From the NCBI RefSeq assembly GCF_026341035.1, contig NZ_JAPEOQ010000001.1:1860001-1924000 (forward strand): a stretch of 64,000 nucleotides of DNA, read 5' to 3'. Position 1 is the first letter of the stretch. Each line of letters starts with the position of its first letter. The translations under genes and the position numbers were made by a program. This document shows positions 27,096 through 36,281 of this stretch, piece by piece. Origin of the DNA: Streptomyces sp. NBC_01016 (GTDB lineage Bacteria; Actinomycetota; Actinomycetes; Streptomycetales; Streptomycetaceae). The notes below the pieces were generated by a model. It searched no databases, had not been told where the DNA came from, and worked only from the letters and a program-made list of their open reading frames with translations.

Positions 27096-27956
27096 TCACC
27101 GGAAGTCGCGCAGCACCGCCCGTTTCGTCGTCGCGAACTCCTCGTCCGTGAGCACGTTCTGGCGGTGCAGCTCGCCCAACTCCCGCAGCCGCCGCAGCAG
27201 TACGTCGTGGTCGGTCCTGTGCGGCAGCAGCGGGGGAGTGCCGCGGGGCGCCGAGGGGTGCGGGAGCCGGGCGGTGACCGCCGCGGCGACGAGGGCGGTC
27301 AGCAGGTCCTTGCGGGCGTTGCCCCACAGGTCGAGGGCGTACGAGTCCTTCTCCGGCGGCAGCTTGGTGTACGGCGAGCCCTTGGGGACGAAGCGCAGCA
27401 CCCCGTCCTCGTAGCCGGAGTTGGGGACCCACTCCACCTCGTCGAGGTCGTCGAGCGCGATGACGCGCGGGCCCGTGGAGCGCTTCACCCGGTCCGAGGT
27501 CTCGCTCCAGTCGATGCGGACCCGGCTGCCGTCGAAGGAGACGAGGCCGTCGCTGGAGCGCACCGAGACCGGCACGGCGGGGCCCGGGACGAGGTACGAC
27601 TCGGCGGGGCCCGGTGGGAGTTGTTCGAGCAACAGGGCTTGGCGGATCTCCTCGGCGACGTATTCGGCGACCCCGGAGCGGTCCGCGTCGACCGTGAGCC
27701 GGTACGGGTCGGCGGTCTCCGGGAGGCGGCCGCCGGTGGCCTGGAGGAGCGGGTCGGCGGCCTCGCGCAGGGTGAGGCGCAGCCGGCCACGCTTGCGCTC
27801 GGGTTCGTAGGCGACACCGGCCACGGCGGTGAGCGGCACGTCGATCTCGCCGTAGGTCTGCCGCAGCAGGGCGACCGACCGGTGCAGACCCGGGGTGATG
27901 CGGACCCTGGTTCCGTCGAAGGCCCAGGTTCCGTCCCGCTGGATGATCTCGGCCAT
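27096..27956 (-). CDS. DUF4429 and SHOCT domain protein
   Basis: A 286-residue cytosolic protein with two successive DUF4429-type domains (about 3-95, opening GTWAFDGTRVRITPG, and about 118-215, opening GLVSFDGSRVRIDWSE). A C-terminal SHOCT motif (LRRLRELGELHRQNVLTDEE) spans about 250-285. The domain repeats appear internally homologous. SHOCT tails are thought to mediate oligomerisation or membrane association; no enzymatic function is known. Its start region abuts the promoter of the next gene, which is divergent. Confidence 0.85.
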   Translation of the reverse strand: MAEIIQRDGTWAFDGTRVRITPGLHRSVALLRQTYGEIDVPLTAVAGVAYEPERKRGRLRLTLREAADPLLQATGGRLPETADPYRLTVDADRSGVAEYVAEEIRQALLLEQLPPGPAESYLVPGPAVPVSVRSSDGLVSFDGSRVRIDWSETSDRVKRSTGPRVIALDDLDEVEWVPNSGYEDGVLRFVPKGSPYTKLPPEKDSYALDLWGNARKDLLTALVAAAVTARLPHPSAPRGTPPLLPHRTDHDVLLRRLRELGELHRQNVLTDEEFATTKRAVLRDFR

Positions 27957-28104
27957 ACGGAAATTCTCGCAGCGACGTCAACACTCCGGTCAATGCAGGT
28001 CAAAGCCATTCACTCCTGAGGGGTGAGCCCGTGCGTCCTCACGCCCCCGGCGTGCGGCACAATTCCCCTTCAGGGTGCGGAAGTTGACGAGGGTGGGGGC
28101 GGCA

Positions 28105-29376
28105 GTGGCGGTGCAGGAAGCGCGGAACGACCGGACGGCGCACGAGGGCGGGTGCACCTGTGGCGACTGTCCGCGCGGGGCGCGCGAGGGGCACCGCAGG
28201 GCAGTCGCCCGATTCGCCGCGAAGCGGGACGAGTTGGCGGCGGGCCAGGGCCTGCCCGCGGCCGTCGCGCACTCGGCAGGGGCGTCCCGGCAGTGGATCT
28301 CCGACGAACTCACCCAGTCCGCACGGGCGATGGCCGACCGCGGCCGCGAGGAGGGCGTGGCCTGGTTCACCCAACTGTGGCCGCGCACGCTGTGCGTGGT
28401 GTGGGGCGGCGTGGTCGCGCTGCTGATCACCCAGTCGCTCACCGCGATCGGCGCCGGCTGGACCGCAGCCCGCACGGCGGGGCTCGTGGCCGCGCTGGTG
28501 GTGGGCGGGCTGCTCACCGCGGCCGGGTATCTGCACCGGGCGCGCGGCGGCATGCTCGCGCCGCTGATCGGCGAGGACAACCGCCTGTCGACCTCGCGCG
28601 CGGTGGCGTGCGGAGTGCTCCTGCCGACCTTGTACGCGGTCCTCGTCCTCGCCGGTGAACTGGCGCTCGCCTCGGGGCCCGCGCGGCGTGACGCGCTCAT
28701 CGACGGCCTCGAACTCGTGCGTGGAGCAGGCCTGTTGACGGTACTCGCGGTGGTGTGCGCGGTGGCCGTGCTGGTACGGCGGGTGGTGGGGGTCCGCGTC
28801 GGCGGGCAGCGGCTGCAGAAGCTCCGGGCGCCGCGGCCGCGCGTCGCCGACCTGCTCACCGACGACTCCGGACGCGGCAGCTTCACGGACATCCAGTACG
28901 CCGCCGTGGGCGCGGCCGTCGTCGTCTGGGCGGTCGTCCGCCTCGCCCGCCGGCCCGACCAGCTGCCGGACCTGCCGTGGTCCCTCGCGGTCCTGGTGGC
29001 CGTGTCCGCGGCGACGTATCTCACCGGCAAGTACGCGGAGGGCGGCCGGCCGGCGATCCTCTCCGTGGTGCGGGCGCGGGAGGCCGGTGACCTGGACGCG
29101 CCGATCCGCACCGGCGACGACATCGAGATCCGCGGCGCCGGATTCGTGCCGGCAGGGGCGGGCACCGTGGACCAGCTCGCGCGGGTCGCCGTGCGGATCG
29201 GCCCGGTCCACGTCCATGTGCCGCTCGTCCCGGTCGCCGGCGGCTTCACCAACCCGACCGACGCGCTGCTCACGGTGCCCGTGCCGGTGGATGTGGAGCC
29301 GGGGCGGGTCGAGGTGCAGGTGATCACGGCGGCGGGCGTCGAGACGAACCGGTGCGGCATCGACGTCGTCGACTGA
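28105..29376 (+). CDS. multi-pass membrane protein of unknown function
   Basis: A ~423-residue protein. The N-terminal cytosolic part carries a CTCGDC cysteine cluster that could bind a metal. Five hydrophobic helices follow between about residues 95 and 310 (for example LCVVWGGVVALLITQSL and LLTVLAVVCAVAVLVRRV). The C-terminal ~110 residues form a beta-rich soluble domain opening DDIEIRGAGFVPAGAG, IPT/Ig-like in pattern. The GTG at 28105 is preferred for its GGGTGGGGG upstream; GTG 28075 is the alternative. Not recognised as a named family. Confidence 0.75.
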   Translation: MAVQEARNDRTAHEGGCTCGDCPRGAREGHRRAVARFAAKRDELAAGQGLPAAVAHSAGASRQWISDELTQSARAMADRGREEGVAWFTQLWPRTLCVVWGGVVALLITQSLTAIGAGWTAARTAGLVAALVVGGLLTAAGYLHRARGGMLAPLIGEDNRLSTSRAVACGVLLPTLYAVLVLAGELALASGPARRDALIDGLELVRGAGLLTVLAVVCAVAVLVRRVVGVRVGGQRLQKLRAPRPRVADLLTDDSGRGSFTDIQYAAVGAAVVVWAVVRLARRPDQLPDLPWSLAVLVAVSAATYLTGKYAEGGRPAILSVVRAREAGDLDAPIRTGDDIEIRGAGFVPAGAGTVDQLARVAVRIGPVHVHVPLVPVAGGFTNPTDALLTVPVPVDVEPGRVEVQVITAAGVETNRCGIDVVD

Positions 29377-29467
29377 AGGGGCCGATCGGCTTCCGTAGTG
29401 AGCCCGGGCGTGCTCTCGTACGTATGGTCAGGTAAAGACACCAGGCCCGAGAGGCGGCGGAGCGGCT

Positions 29468-29992
29468 ATGGCGCACGGCATGCGATCCGACCTGACCACG
29501 AACTACGGCCCACCGTCCGGAGGACGGCGCGACGCGGCGCAGAGGTACGCGCTCGTGCCGTTGCGGATCTTCCTCGGCGTCACGTTCATCTACGCCGCCT
29601 TCGACAAGCTCACCGACAGCGCGTTCTTCAAGGCCAGCGGGGGCGGCTCGATCGGTGACCAGATGCGGGGCGTGCGGGACACGTCCGCGATCCCGGCGCT
29701 GGTCGACCTCGCGCTGAAGTCGCCGTCGGGGTTCGGCTACGCGATTGCCTTCGGCGAATTGGCGGTCGGGGTCGGGGCGCTGCTCGGTATTCTTACGCGG
29801 CTCGCGGCGGTCGGTGGGGCGTTGATCTCGCTGAGCCTGTGGTTGACGGTGAGTTGGGCGACGGAGCCGTATTACCTCGGGAACGACTTGGCGTATCTGA
29901 TGGCGTGGCTGCCTTTGGTTTTGGCGGGGGCGGCGGTGTGGTCGGTGGATTCCTGGTGGCGGGGGCGCAGGCTCAGGTCGTCCGGGTATTGA
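29468..29992 (+). CDS. DoxX-family membrane protein
   Basis: A 174-residue protein with four hydrophobic helices. It carries the DoxX/DoxD pattern: LVPLRIFLGVTFIYAAFDKL, the GFGYAIAFGELAVGVGALLG helix core and a terminal helix with YYLGNDLAYLMAWLPL. DoxX-type proteins are associated with quinone- or thiol-linked redox at the membrane. The ATG at 29468 follows GGCGGAGCGGC. A dispersed repeat follows it. Confidence 0.85.
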   Translation: MAHGMRSDLTTNYGPPSGGRRDAAQRYALVPLRIFLGVTFIYAAFDKLTDSAFFKASGGGSIGDQMRGVRDTSAIPALVDLALKSPSGFGYAIAFGELAVGVGALLGILTRLAAVGGALISLSLWLTVSWATEPYYLGNDLAYLMAWLPLVLAGAAVWSVDSWWRGRRLRSSGY

Positions 29993-30019
29993 GGCGGATG
30001 GCGGCGCGGCCGCGGGGCG

Positions 30020-30265
30020 CTACTTATTGAGCCCCGTTGTCGAACGAGAGCCCGCGGGGTCCGGGGCGGAGCCCCGGGAGCGCAACCCCGTCATCCGCCG
30101 AACCATTCCGACGACCGCCGCCAGGCAAAGGCCCCCGCACACCAGCGGGATCCCGGCGAACCACGGCGTGTCCCACGCGCCCCCCGCGTCGCCGAAGTAG
30201 ACGACGGCCGTCGTCATCAGGACCAGGCCCGCGACCAGCCGGCCCGGATGGAATTCACTTCGCAC
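30020..30265 (-). CDS. small two-helix membrane protein coupled to the PspC gene
   Basis: An 81-residue protein. The GTG start (30265) overlaps the stop of the upstream PspC-domain gene by 11 bases, which suggests translational coupling. Two hydrophobic helices (LVAGLVLMTTAVVYFGD and FAGIPLVCGGLCLAAVVGMV) are followed by a basic segment. The last ~18 residues ([18 protein letters not shown]) and the stop codon are encoded by a dispersed repeat, so the C-terminus was probably acquired from it. Function unknown. Confidence 0.75.
   Translation of the reverse strand: MRSEFHPGRLVAGLVLMTTAVVYFGDAGGAWDTPWFAGIPLVCGGLCLAAVVGMVRRMTGLRSRGSAPDPAGSRSTTGLNK
30027..30090. repeat. dispersed GC palindromic repeat, copy D
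   Basis: CGAACGAGAGCCCGCGGGGT and CCGGGGCGGAGCCCCGG are shared with copy F near 60.8 kb. It supplies the C-terminal codons of the small membrane protein. Confidence 0.8.
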
Positions 30266-31559
30266 GGTCCACCTCCACCTGTCCGAGCCCGACCTCGACG
30301 TGCACCTTGAGGGTGCCGGCGTCCTTCGCTCCGTCGCCCCGCGCCGGAATCGTGATGTTCCGGTCGAGGCCCGGCCGGATGTCCACGTCGCGCGACACGT
30401 CCTCGGGGAGCCGGATGGCCCCGACCCCGACCTCGAGGTGCAGTTCCGCGTCCGCGTCCGGCGGCAGCACGATCGTCGCCCGACCCGCGCCGACCTCGAC
30501 GTGGGTGGTCGCGGTCGCGTGCTCGGCGAGGTCCACACCGGACAGGTCGAGCGTGCCGTCGCCCGAGCCCAGTTCGTAGCTCTGGCGCAGGTCCGTGGCG
30601 CTCGCCGGGTTCCAGTTCCGCTCCGCCCACTCCGTGCTGATGTTCGCGGGCAGCGCGGCGGATGCCGTGAGCAGGCCCGCCGTGATCAGCGCGAGGAGGA
30701 TCGAGCCGACCCCGGTGCGGCCGCGGAAGGCGCTCACCGCGATGCCCAGGCCGAACACGGCGAGCGCGCAGGCGAGGCCGGTCTGCAGGCTGGCGCTGAA
30801 CGTGCGCTCGTCCCACGTGACGCCCGTGCCGACGGCGCCGGCGATCAGCGCCCCGAGGAACGTGAGCGCGCCGATGCCGCGCGGTCCGGAGGGCTGCGGT
30901 GGCGCGGCCGGCCCTGCGGCGACGGGCCCGCGCCAGGAGCCGAACCGGGCCGCCGGGCGTTCATCGGCGCCGGGCGGCCCCCACAGGTAGCCGGTGGCGC
31001 CGTCGTGCGTACCGTCCTTCACGATCGGGTCGCGCCACCACGAAGGCCCGCGCGCGACCGGCGGGGCCTGCGCCTCCGGCGGCGCGTCCGCGACGGCCTG
31101 GGCCGCCACCGGGTCCGGGTCGGCGCCGCGCCGCGCCTGCGACCAGTAGCCGGCGCCGGCCAGCAACAGGGCGAGTACGACGGCAAAGGTCAGCGCGCCT
31201 CCGTTGTTGAGCATGGAGAGGAAGACCCCACAGCCGACGAGCGCGGTGACGATCGCGGCGAGCCCAGGGCCGTCCACCCGCCCCGTGAGGAGCTTGCGGA
31301 ACTCGTTCTCGTCCTCGTCGTCGTACGGCGCGAACAGCCACGCGAAGCCGTAGAAGATCAGCCCGACGCCGCCGGTCACCGAGAGCACCGACAGGCCGAT
31401 GCGGAAGATCACCGGGTCCATGTCGCACTGCCGGCCGAGCCCCGCGCACACCCCGCCCAGCGTCTTGTACCGCCGGTCCCTGCGGAATCCGCGCAGTGAC
31501 CTGGCCGGGGGCGGTTCGGGGGCCACGGTGTCCGTGTCCTGAGGAGGCTGCTCCGTCAT
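30255..31559 (-). CDS. PspC-domain membrane protein
   Basis: A 434-residue protein. The N-terminal PspC domain (RDRRYKTLGGVCAGLGRQ followed by a helix with FYGFAWLFAP) covers about residues 25-85. Several more helices follow, then a C-terminal adhesin/LiaF-like beta-repeat region (TLDLSGVDLAEHATATTHVE, GVGAIRLPEDVSRDVDIRPG). This architecture is typical of envelope-stress sensors of the Lia/Psp type. It is divergent from a sensor kinase that itself carries a PspC domain, so the two probably act together. The ATG at 31559 (MTEQPPQDT) is chosen over an upstream start with no ribosome-binding site. Confidence 0.88.
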   Translation of the reverse strand: MTEQPPQDTDTVAPEPPPARSLRGFRRDRRYKTLGGVCAGLGRQCDMDPVIFRIGLSVLSVTGGVGLIFYGFAWLFAPYDDEDENEFRKLLTGRVDGPGLAAIVTALVGCGVFLSMLNNGGALTFAVVLALLLAGAGYWSQARRGADPDPVAAQAVADAPPEAQAPPVARGPSWWRDPIVKDGTHDGATGYLWGPPGADERPAARFGSWRGPVAAGPAAPPQPSGPRGIGALTFLGALIAGAVGTGVTWDERTFSASLQTGLACALAVFGLGIAVSAFRGRTGVGSILLALITAGLLTASAALPANISTEWAERNWNPASATDLRQSYELGSGDGTLDLSGVDLAEHATATTHVEVGAGRATIVLPPDADAELHLEVGVGAIRLPEDVSRDVDIRPGLDRNITIPARGDGAKDAGTLKVHVEVGLGQVEVDRAK

Positions 31560-31738
31560 ACGTACATCGTGACGGCCGAGGCCCGTCCGCGGCAGTCGGG
31601 ACAACCCTGGCCGAACCCTGAGATCGTCCCTGAGTCCTCGGCGTCACCCGCGGCCACGACCCCGGGCCCGAAGATCAGGGAAGTATCCGGGGCCGACCCT
31701 GATGCCCGGCCCCTCTCCCGCGTGTGACGATCGGTGGC

Positions 31739-33043
31739 ATGCCGGAAGCAGCGACCGCCCCCCTCGCCGAGGACCGAGACCCGCGGCCGCCGCGCAAGCT
31801 CTACCGCAGCAGCGACGGACGCTGGCTGGGCGGAGTCGCGCGGGGCCTCGCGGGGCATCTCGGGCTGCCGGTGATCTGGGTGCGCCTGGTCTTCGTCGGC
31901 CTGTTCATGGCGGACGGGCTCGGGGCGCTGCTGTACGCGGCGTTCTGGTTCTTCGTGCCGCTCGGCGTGGGCGGCGTCGGCGCGGACCGCCCGCCCGTCC
32001 TCAGTACGGAGACGTCCCCCGACGGCCGCCGCCGGCTGGTGACGCGCAAGCCGGACAAGGGCCAGATCCTCGCCCTGCTCCTGATGGTCGTCGTAGCGAT
32101 GATCTTCGTGGAGAACGTGAACCTGACCGGCAACACCAAGGCGTATCTGATCCCCACCGTGCTCGTCGCCGCGGGCGTCGCCCTCGTCTGGCGGCAGGCC
32201 GACAATGCGCGCAGGGCCCGCTGGATGGAGGTCGGCCGCCGCAAGCGCACGCTGAGCCTGGCCCGCGCGGCCTCCGGCGTGCTGCTCGTCGGCGTGGGCG
32301 TCACCGGCGTCTTCGTCACGCAGGGCGCCACCGAGCACATCGGCCCGATCCTCCAGGCGGCGCTCGCCGTCATCGTGGGCATCGCGCTTCTTGCCGGCCC
32401 CTACCTGATCCGGATGACGCAGGACCTCTCCGAGGAACGCCTGATGCGCATCCGCGCGCAGGAGCGGGCGGAGGTCGCGGCCCATGTGCACGACTCGGTC
32501 CTGCACACGCTCACCCTGATCCAGCGCAACGCGGACAGCCCGGCCGAGGTGCGCCGCCTCGCCCGCGCCCAGGAACGCGACCTGCGGGCGTGGCTCTACA
32601 AACCGGCCGCCGCGGAGAACCCGCAGGAGCCGGAGACCGTGGCGGAGGCGGTGAAGCGCAACGCGGCCGAGGTCGAGGACAAGCACGGGGTCCCGCTGGA
32701 GGTCGTGGTGGTGGGCGACACCCTGCTCGACGAGCAGTTGTCGGCACAGATGCAGGCCGCGAGGGAAGCGATGGTGAACGCCGCCAAGTACGGTGGCGTG
32801 GGCGGCGCGGTCCAGGTGTACGCGGAGGTCGAGGGCGACGTCGACGGGGAAGAGGTCTTCGTCTCCGTACGTGACCGGGGACCCGGCTTCGACCTCGACT
32901 CCATCCCGCCCGACCGCATGGGCGTAAGAGAATCCATCATCGGCCGGATGGAACGCAACGGCGGGACGGCCCGGCTGCGGGCGGTACCGGACGGCGGCAC
33001 CGAGGTCGAACTGACCATGAAGAGGGCGGAAGGGACGTCATGA
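31739..33043 (+). CDS. PspC-domain sensor histidine kinase
   Basis: A 434-residue two-component sensor. The N-terminal PspC domain (LYRSSDGRWLGGVARGLAGH) is followed by further membrane helices up to about residue 220. The dimerisation/phosphoacceptor helix contains HVHDSVLHTLTLIQR, with His251 the likely phosphorylated residue. The HATPase domain has the N-box NAAKYGG and G-box RDRGPGFD. The stop overlaps the start of the response regulator by four bases (ATGA), so the pair is co-translated. Probable role: sensing membrane stress together with the divergent PspC protein. Confidence 0.92.
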   Translation: MPEAATAPLAEDRDPRPPRKLYRSSDGRWLGGVARGLAGHLGLPVIWVRLVFVGLFMADGLGALLYAAFWFFVPLGVGGVGADRPPVLSTETSPDGRRRLVTRKPDKGQILALLLMVVVAMIFVENVNLTGNTKAYLIPTVLVAAGVALVWRQADNARRARWMEVGRRKRTLSLARAASGVLLVGVGVTGVFVTQGATEHIGPILQAALAVIVGIALLAGPYLIRMTQDLSEERLMRIRAQERAEVAAHVHDSVLHTLTLIQRNADSPAEVRRLARAQERDLRAWLYKPAAAENPQEPETVAEAVKRNAAEVEDKHGVPLEVVVVGDTLLDEQLSAQMQAAREAMVNAAKYGGVGGAVQVYAEVEGDVDGEEVFVSVRDRGPGFDLDSIPPDRMGVRESIIGRMERNGGTARLRAVPDGGTEVELTMKRAEGTS

Positions 33044-33723
33044 CCGACGAGGCAGCTCAGACGCGACGAGTACGAGTGGTCCTGGTCGACGACCACCGGA
33101 TGTTCCGCACCGGCGTCCAGGCGGAGATCGGCCGCACCGAGGAGACGGGCGTCGAGGTGGTCGGCGAGGCCGCCGACGTCGACCAGGCGATCACGGTGAT
33201 CACGGCGACAAGGCCCGAGGTGGTGCTCCTCGACGTGCACCTCCCGGGCGGCGGAGGCGTCGAAGTGCTGCGCCGCAGCGCCCAGATGATGGGGGACGCG
33301 GAGAACCCGGTGCGCTTCCTGGCGCTGTCGGTCTCGGACGCGGCGGAGGACGTGATCGGCGTGATCCGGGGCGGCGCCCGCGGCTACGTCACGAAGACGA
33401 TCACCGGCACGGACCTCGTGAACTCCATCTTCCGCGTCCAGGAGGGCGACGCGGTGTTCTCGCCACGCCTCGCCGGTTTCGTCCTCGACGCCTTCGCTTC
33501 GACGGACGCGCCGCCGGTGGACGAGGACCTCGACCGCCTCACCCAGCGCGAGCGCGAGGTCCTGCGCCTCATCGCGCGCGGCTACGCGTACAAGGAGATC
33601 GCCAAGCAGCTCTTCATCTCCGTCAAGACGGTCGAGTCGCACGTCTCTGCGGTGCTGCGCAAGCTCCAGCTCTCGAACCGGCACGAGCTGACGCGGTGGG
33701 CGACGGCGCGACGGCTGGTCTGA
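33040..33723 (+). CDS. LuxR-family response regulator
   Basis: A 227-residue NarL/LuxR-type regulator. The receiver domain has Asp65 (VVLLDVHLPGGGG) as phosphorylation site, the conserved Ser (LALSVSD) and Lys (GYVTKTI). The C-terminal LuxR helix-turn-helix is LTQREREVLRLIARGYAYKE followed by the KTVESHVSAVLRKL recognition helix. It is the partner of the overlapping histidine kinase. Likely targets include the divergent PspC gene; no binding site was identified. Confidence 0.95.
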   Translation: MTDEAAQTRRVRVVLVDDHRMFRTGVQAEIGRTEETGVEVVGEAADVDQAITVITATRPEVVLLDVHLPGGGGVEVLRRSAQMMGDAENPVRFLALSVSDAAEDVIGVIRGGARGYVTKTITGTDLVNSIFRVQEGDAVFSPRLAGFVLDAFASTDAPPVDEDLDRLTQREREVLRLIARGYAYKEIAKQLFISVKTVESHVSAVLRKLQLSNRHELTRWATARRLV

Positions 33724-33772
33724 CGTCCTGGCGTGAATTAACGGGTGGAGCCCGCGCGGGGTTTGTGGCTCC

Positions 33773-34429
33773 ATGGACCCCATGATGTCCGCCGACCGCC
33801 TCCTCGCCTTCGCGGCGATGTCCCTGCTGCTGATCGTCGTCCCGGGCCCGAGCGTGATCTTCGTCGTCGGCCGCGCCCTCGCCCAGGGCCGCCGCGCCGC
33901 GCTGACGACGGTCGCGGGCAACACCCTTGGGGCGTACGTCCTCGTGATCGCCGTCGCCCTCGGTATCGGCTCGCTCGTCGAGCGCTCGGTGGCGATCTTC
34001 ATGACGCTGAAGCTGGTGGGCGCTGCGTATCTGATCTACCTGGGCATCAAGGCGATACGTCAACGGCGTTCGCTGCGTGCGGTGTTCGAGGAGGAGCGGG
34101 GCGAGGCGGGCCGCGGCAGTACCCTGCGCACCCTCTGGGAGGGCTTCGCGGTGGGCGTCGCCAACCCCAAGACGATCGTCTTCTTCGCGGCGGTGCTGCC
34201 CCAGTTCGTCGACCGGGAGGCGGGGCACACGGTGCTCCAAATGCTGCTTCTGGGCCTGGTGTTCAACGTGATCGCGATCGCCTCCGACAGCCTCTGGGGC
34301 CTCGCCGCGTCCACGGCCCGCACCTGGTTCGCCCGCTCCCCACGCCGTCTCGCGGCGGTCGGCGGCACGGGCGGCCTCGCGATGGTGGGCCTTGGCGTGA
34401 CGGTTGCGGTCACGGGGAGGGCGGAGTGA
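33773..34429 (+). CDS. LysE-family amino-acid exporter
   Basis: A 218-residue, about six-helix transporter of the LysE/RhtB family. The N-terminal signature PGPSVIFVVGRALAQGRRAA and the WEGFAVGVANPKTIVFFAAV helix are diagnostic. Export of an amino acid or homoserine-like compound is expected; the substrate is unknown. ATG at 33773, with alternatives at 33782 and 33785. Its stop overlaps the next ATG by one base, so the two genes are coupled. Confidence 0.9.
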   Translation: MDPMMSADRLLAFAAMSLLLIVVPGPSVIFVVGRALAQGRRAALTTVAGNTLGAYVLVIAVALGIGSLVERSVAIFMTLKLVGAAYLIYLGIKAIRQRRSLRAVFEEERGEAGRGSTLRTLWEGFAVGVANPKTIVFFAAVLPQFVDREAGHTVLQMLLLGLVFNVIAIASDSLWGLAASTARTWFARSPRRLAAVGGTGGLAMVGLGVTVAVTGRAE

Positions 34430-35178
34430 TGACGGACGACCCCGACGGCTACTTCGACGAACACATCGCGGCGGACTACGACCGGTCCTCCGCCCGGATG
34501 TTCACCCCTGAAGCCCTCGACCCGACCGTCGACTTCCTCGCCGAACTCGCTGGTGCAGGGCCCGCGTTGGAGTTCGCCGTCGGTACGGGGCGCGTGGCCC
34601 TTCCGCTCGCCGCGCGCGGCGTCGACGTGCACGGGATCGACCTGTCGAAGGCGATGGTCGAGCGGCTGCGGGCCAAGCCCGGTGGGGAGGGCGTCCCGGT
34701 CACGATCGGGGACTTCGCCACCGCCCGCGCGGGGCGCCCGGACTTCACCCTCGCGTACCTCGTCTTCAACACCGTCATGAATCTGACCTCGCAGGACGCG
34801 CAGGTCGACTGCTTCCGCAACGCCGCCGCGCACCTCGCGCCCGGCGGCTGCTTCGTCATCGAGACCAGCGTGCCGGACCTGCGGCTGCTGCCGTACGGGC
34901 AGGAGGCCGTGCCGTTCGAGGTGAGCGAGAACCGGTGGGCCTTCGACCGCTACGACGTCGCCACGCAAGCCATGAGCTCGAACTATGTGGAGGTGGATCC
35001 CGGGACCGGGAAGGGGTCCTACTGGACCATCCCCTTCCGCTACGTCTGGCCCGCCGAGCTCGACCTCATGGCGCGGATCGCCGGGCTGCGGCTGCGCGAG
35101 CGGTGGGACGGGTGGACCCGGGAGCCCTTCACGGGCGAGAGCCGGCAGCACGTGTCGGTGTGGGAGAAGCCCGTGTGA
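34429..35178 (+). CDS. class I SAM-dependent methyltransferase
   Basis: A 249-residue methyltransferase. Motif I is EFAVGTGRVALPLAARG (about residues 46-62), the motif II acidic residue follows in VHGIDLSKAMVERL, and the post-I region includes FTLAYLVFNTVMNL. Substrate unknown. The ATG at 34429 overlaps the exporter stop by one base, and GGGGAGGGCGG lies upstream. Pairing with an exporter may mean that the product or substrate is exported, but that is speculation. Confidence 0.88.
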   Translation: MTDDPDGYFDEHIAADYDRSSARMFTPEALDPTVDFLAELAGAGPALEFAVGTGRVALPLAARGVDVHGIDLSKAMVERLRAKPGGEGVPVTIGDFATARAGRPDFTLAYLVFNTVMNLTSQDAQVDCFRNAAAHLAPGGCFVIETSVPDLRLLPYGQEAVPFEVSENRWAFDRYDVATQAMSSNYVEVDPGTGKGSYWTIPFRYVWPAELDLMARIAGLRLRERWDGWTREPFTGESRQHVSVWEKPV

Positions 35179-35189
35179 CCGGTGCGGCG

Positions 35190-36233
35190 TCACGCCACCC
35201 GCGTCGCCCCCGCGAACGGCATCTCGTCGATCGGGGCCACCCGTACCGGTGCGCTCGGGTTCGGGGCGTGGATCATCTTGCCGCCTCCGATGTAGAGGCC
35301 CACGTGGCTGATCGAGGAGTAGAAGAAGACCAGGTCGCCCGGCTGGAGTTGGGACTTCGGTACGCGCGGGCCCGCGTCGATCTGGGAGTACGTCGTGCGG
35401 GGGAGTGAGACCCCGGCCGCCTTGTACGCGGCCATCGTCAGGCCCGAGCAGTCGAAGGAGGAGGGCCCTGTGGCGCCCCATACGTAGGGGCTGCCCAGCG
35501 CGCCGTACGCGAAGGAGATCGCCTCCTTGGCGCGGGAGTTGGGCGCCTGGGAGAGGTCGGCGCGTTCCGCCGAGCGGGAGGAGCGCTCGCTCGTCGCGGG
35601 GGTGGCGGTGCGCTCCTCAGGGGTGAGGCGGTCGAGGAGGCGCCGGGCCTCCGCGAGTTTTCGCTTCACCTTCTTCTTGTTGTCCTCCAACTCGGCCTTC
35701 TTGGCACGGAGTTCGGAGAGCGTGCCGTCGGCGTCGCCGCGCAGCTGGTCGATCTCGCGGAGTTCGCCCTGTACGCGGGTGACCGCGGCGGCCTGCCGCG
35801 CGCCGACGCGCTCCGTGAGGGACGCCTTGTCGAGGTAGGCGTCGGGGGAGGAGGAGAGGAGCAGCTGGACCGACGGGTCCACGCCTCCCGTGCGGTACTG
35901 GGAGGCCGCGACCGAACCCAGCTTCTCCCGCTGGGAGTTGAGCGATTCGGTGCGCCGGGACGCCTCGTCCTGGAGGGCGTCCACCTTCTTCCGCGCCCCG
36001 TCCGCCTTCTCCTTCGCCCCGTTGTACTTCTGGGTGGCGACCTCCGCCTCCTGGTACAGCTTGTCGACCTTGGCCCGCACCTGTGCGGGGCCGAGCTCGG
36101 GTTCCGCGTGCGCCGCCCCGCCGTCGAGGGCGGTGACGGTGGCCGCGGAAGCGAGGGCGAGCGTGGCCGCGGTGCGGGCCGTGCCCCCACCGCGGAGCGA
36201 ACGCGGTCGGGGCTTTCGATGAGCTGCCGGCAC
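35190..36233 (-). CDS. NlpC/P60 cell-wall hydrolase with coiled coil
   Basis: A 347-residue secreted peptidase. The signal sequence starts VPAAHRKPRPRS and runs through a hydrophobic core to AHAEPELG. A long coiled coil covers about residues 45-200. The NlpC/P60 domain has catalytic Cys262 (FDCSGLT), His in ISHVGLYIG and the third polar residue in MIHAPNP. It probably cleaves D-Glu/mDAP bonds in peptidoglycan stem peptides. The GTG at 36233 has GAGGAC nine bases upstream. A very strong 17-base-pair hairpin lies in its 5' region. A paralogue lies at 36975-38174. Confidence 0.92.
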   Translation of the reverse strand: MPAAHRKPRPRSLRGGGTARTAATLALASAATVTALDGGAAHAEPELGPAQVRAKVDKLYQEAEVATQKYNGAKEKADGARKKVDALQDEASRRTESLNSQREKLGSVAASQYRTGGVDPSVQLLLSSSPDAYLDKASLTERVGARQAAAVTRVQGELREIDQLRGDADGTLSELRAKKAELEDNKKKVKRKLAEARRLLDRLTPEERTATPATSERSSRSAERADLSQAPNSRAKEAISFAYGALGSPYVWGATGPSSFDCSGLTMAAYKAAGVSLPRTTYSQIDAGPRVPKSQLQPGDLVFFYSSISHVGLYIGGGKMIHAPNPSAPVRVAPIDEMPFAGATRVA

Positions 36234-36281
36234 AAGGTCCTCCTCTGGGCGCCGTACGCATCGCACGGCCCCCGGTCGCGC

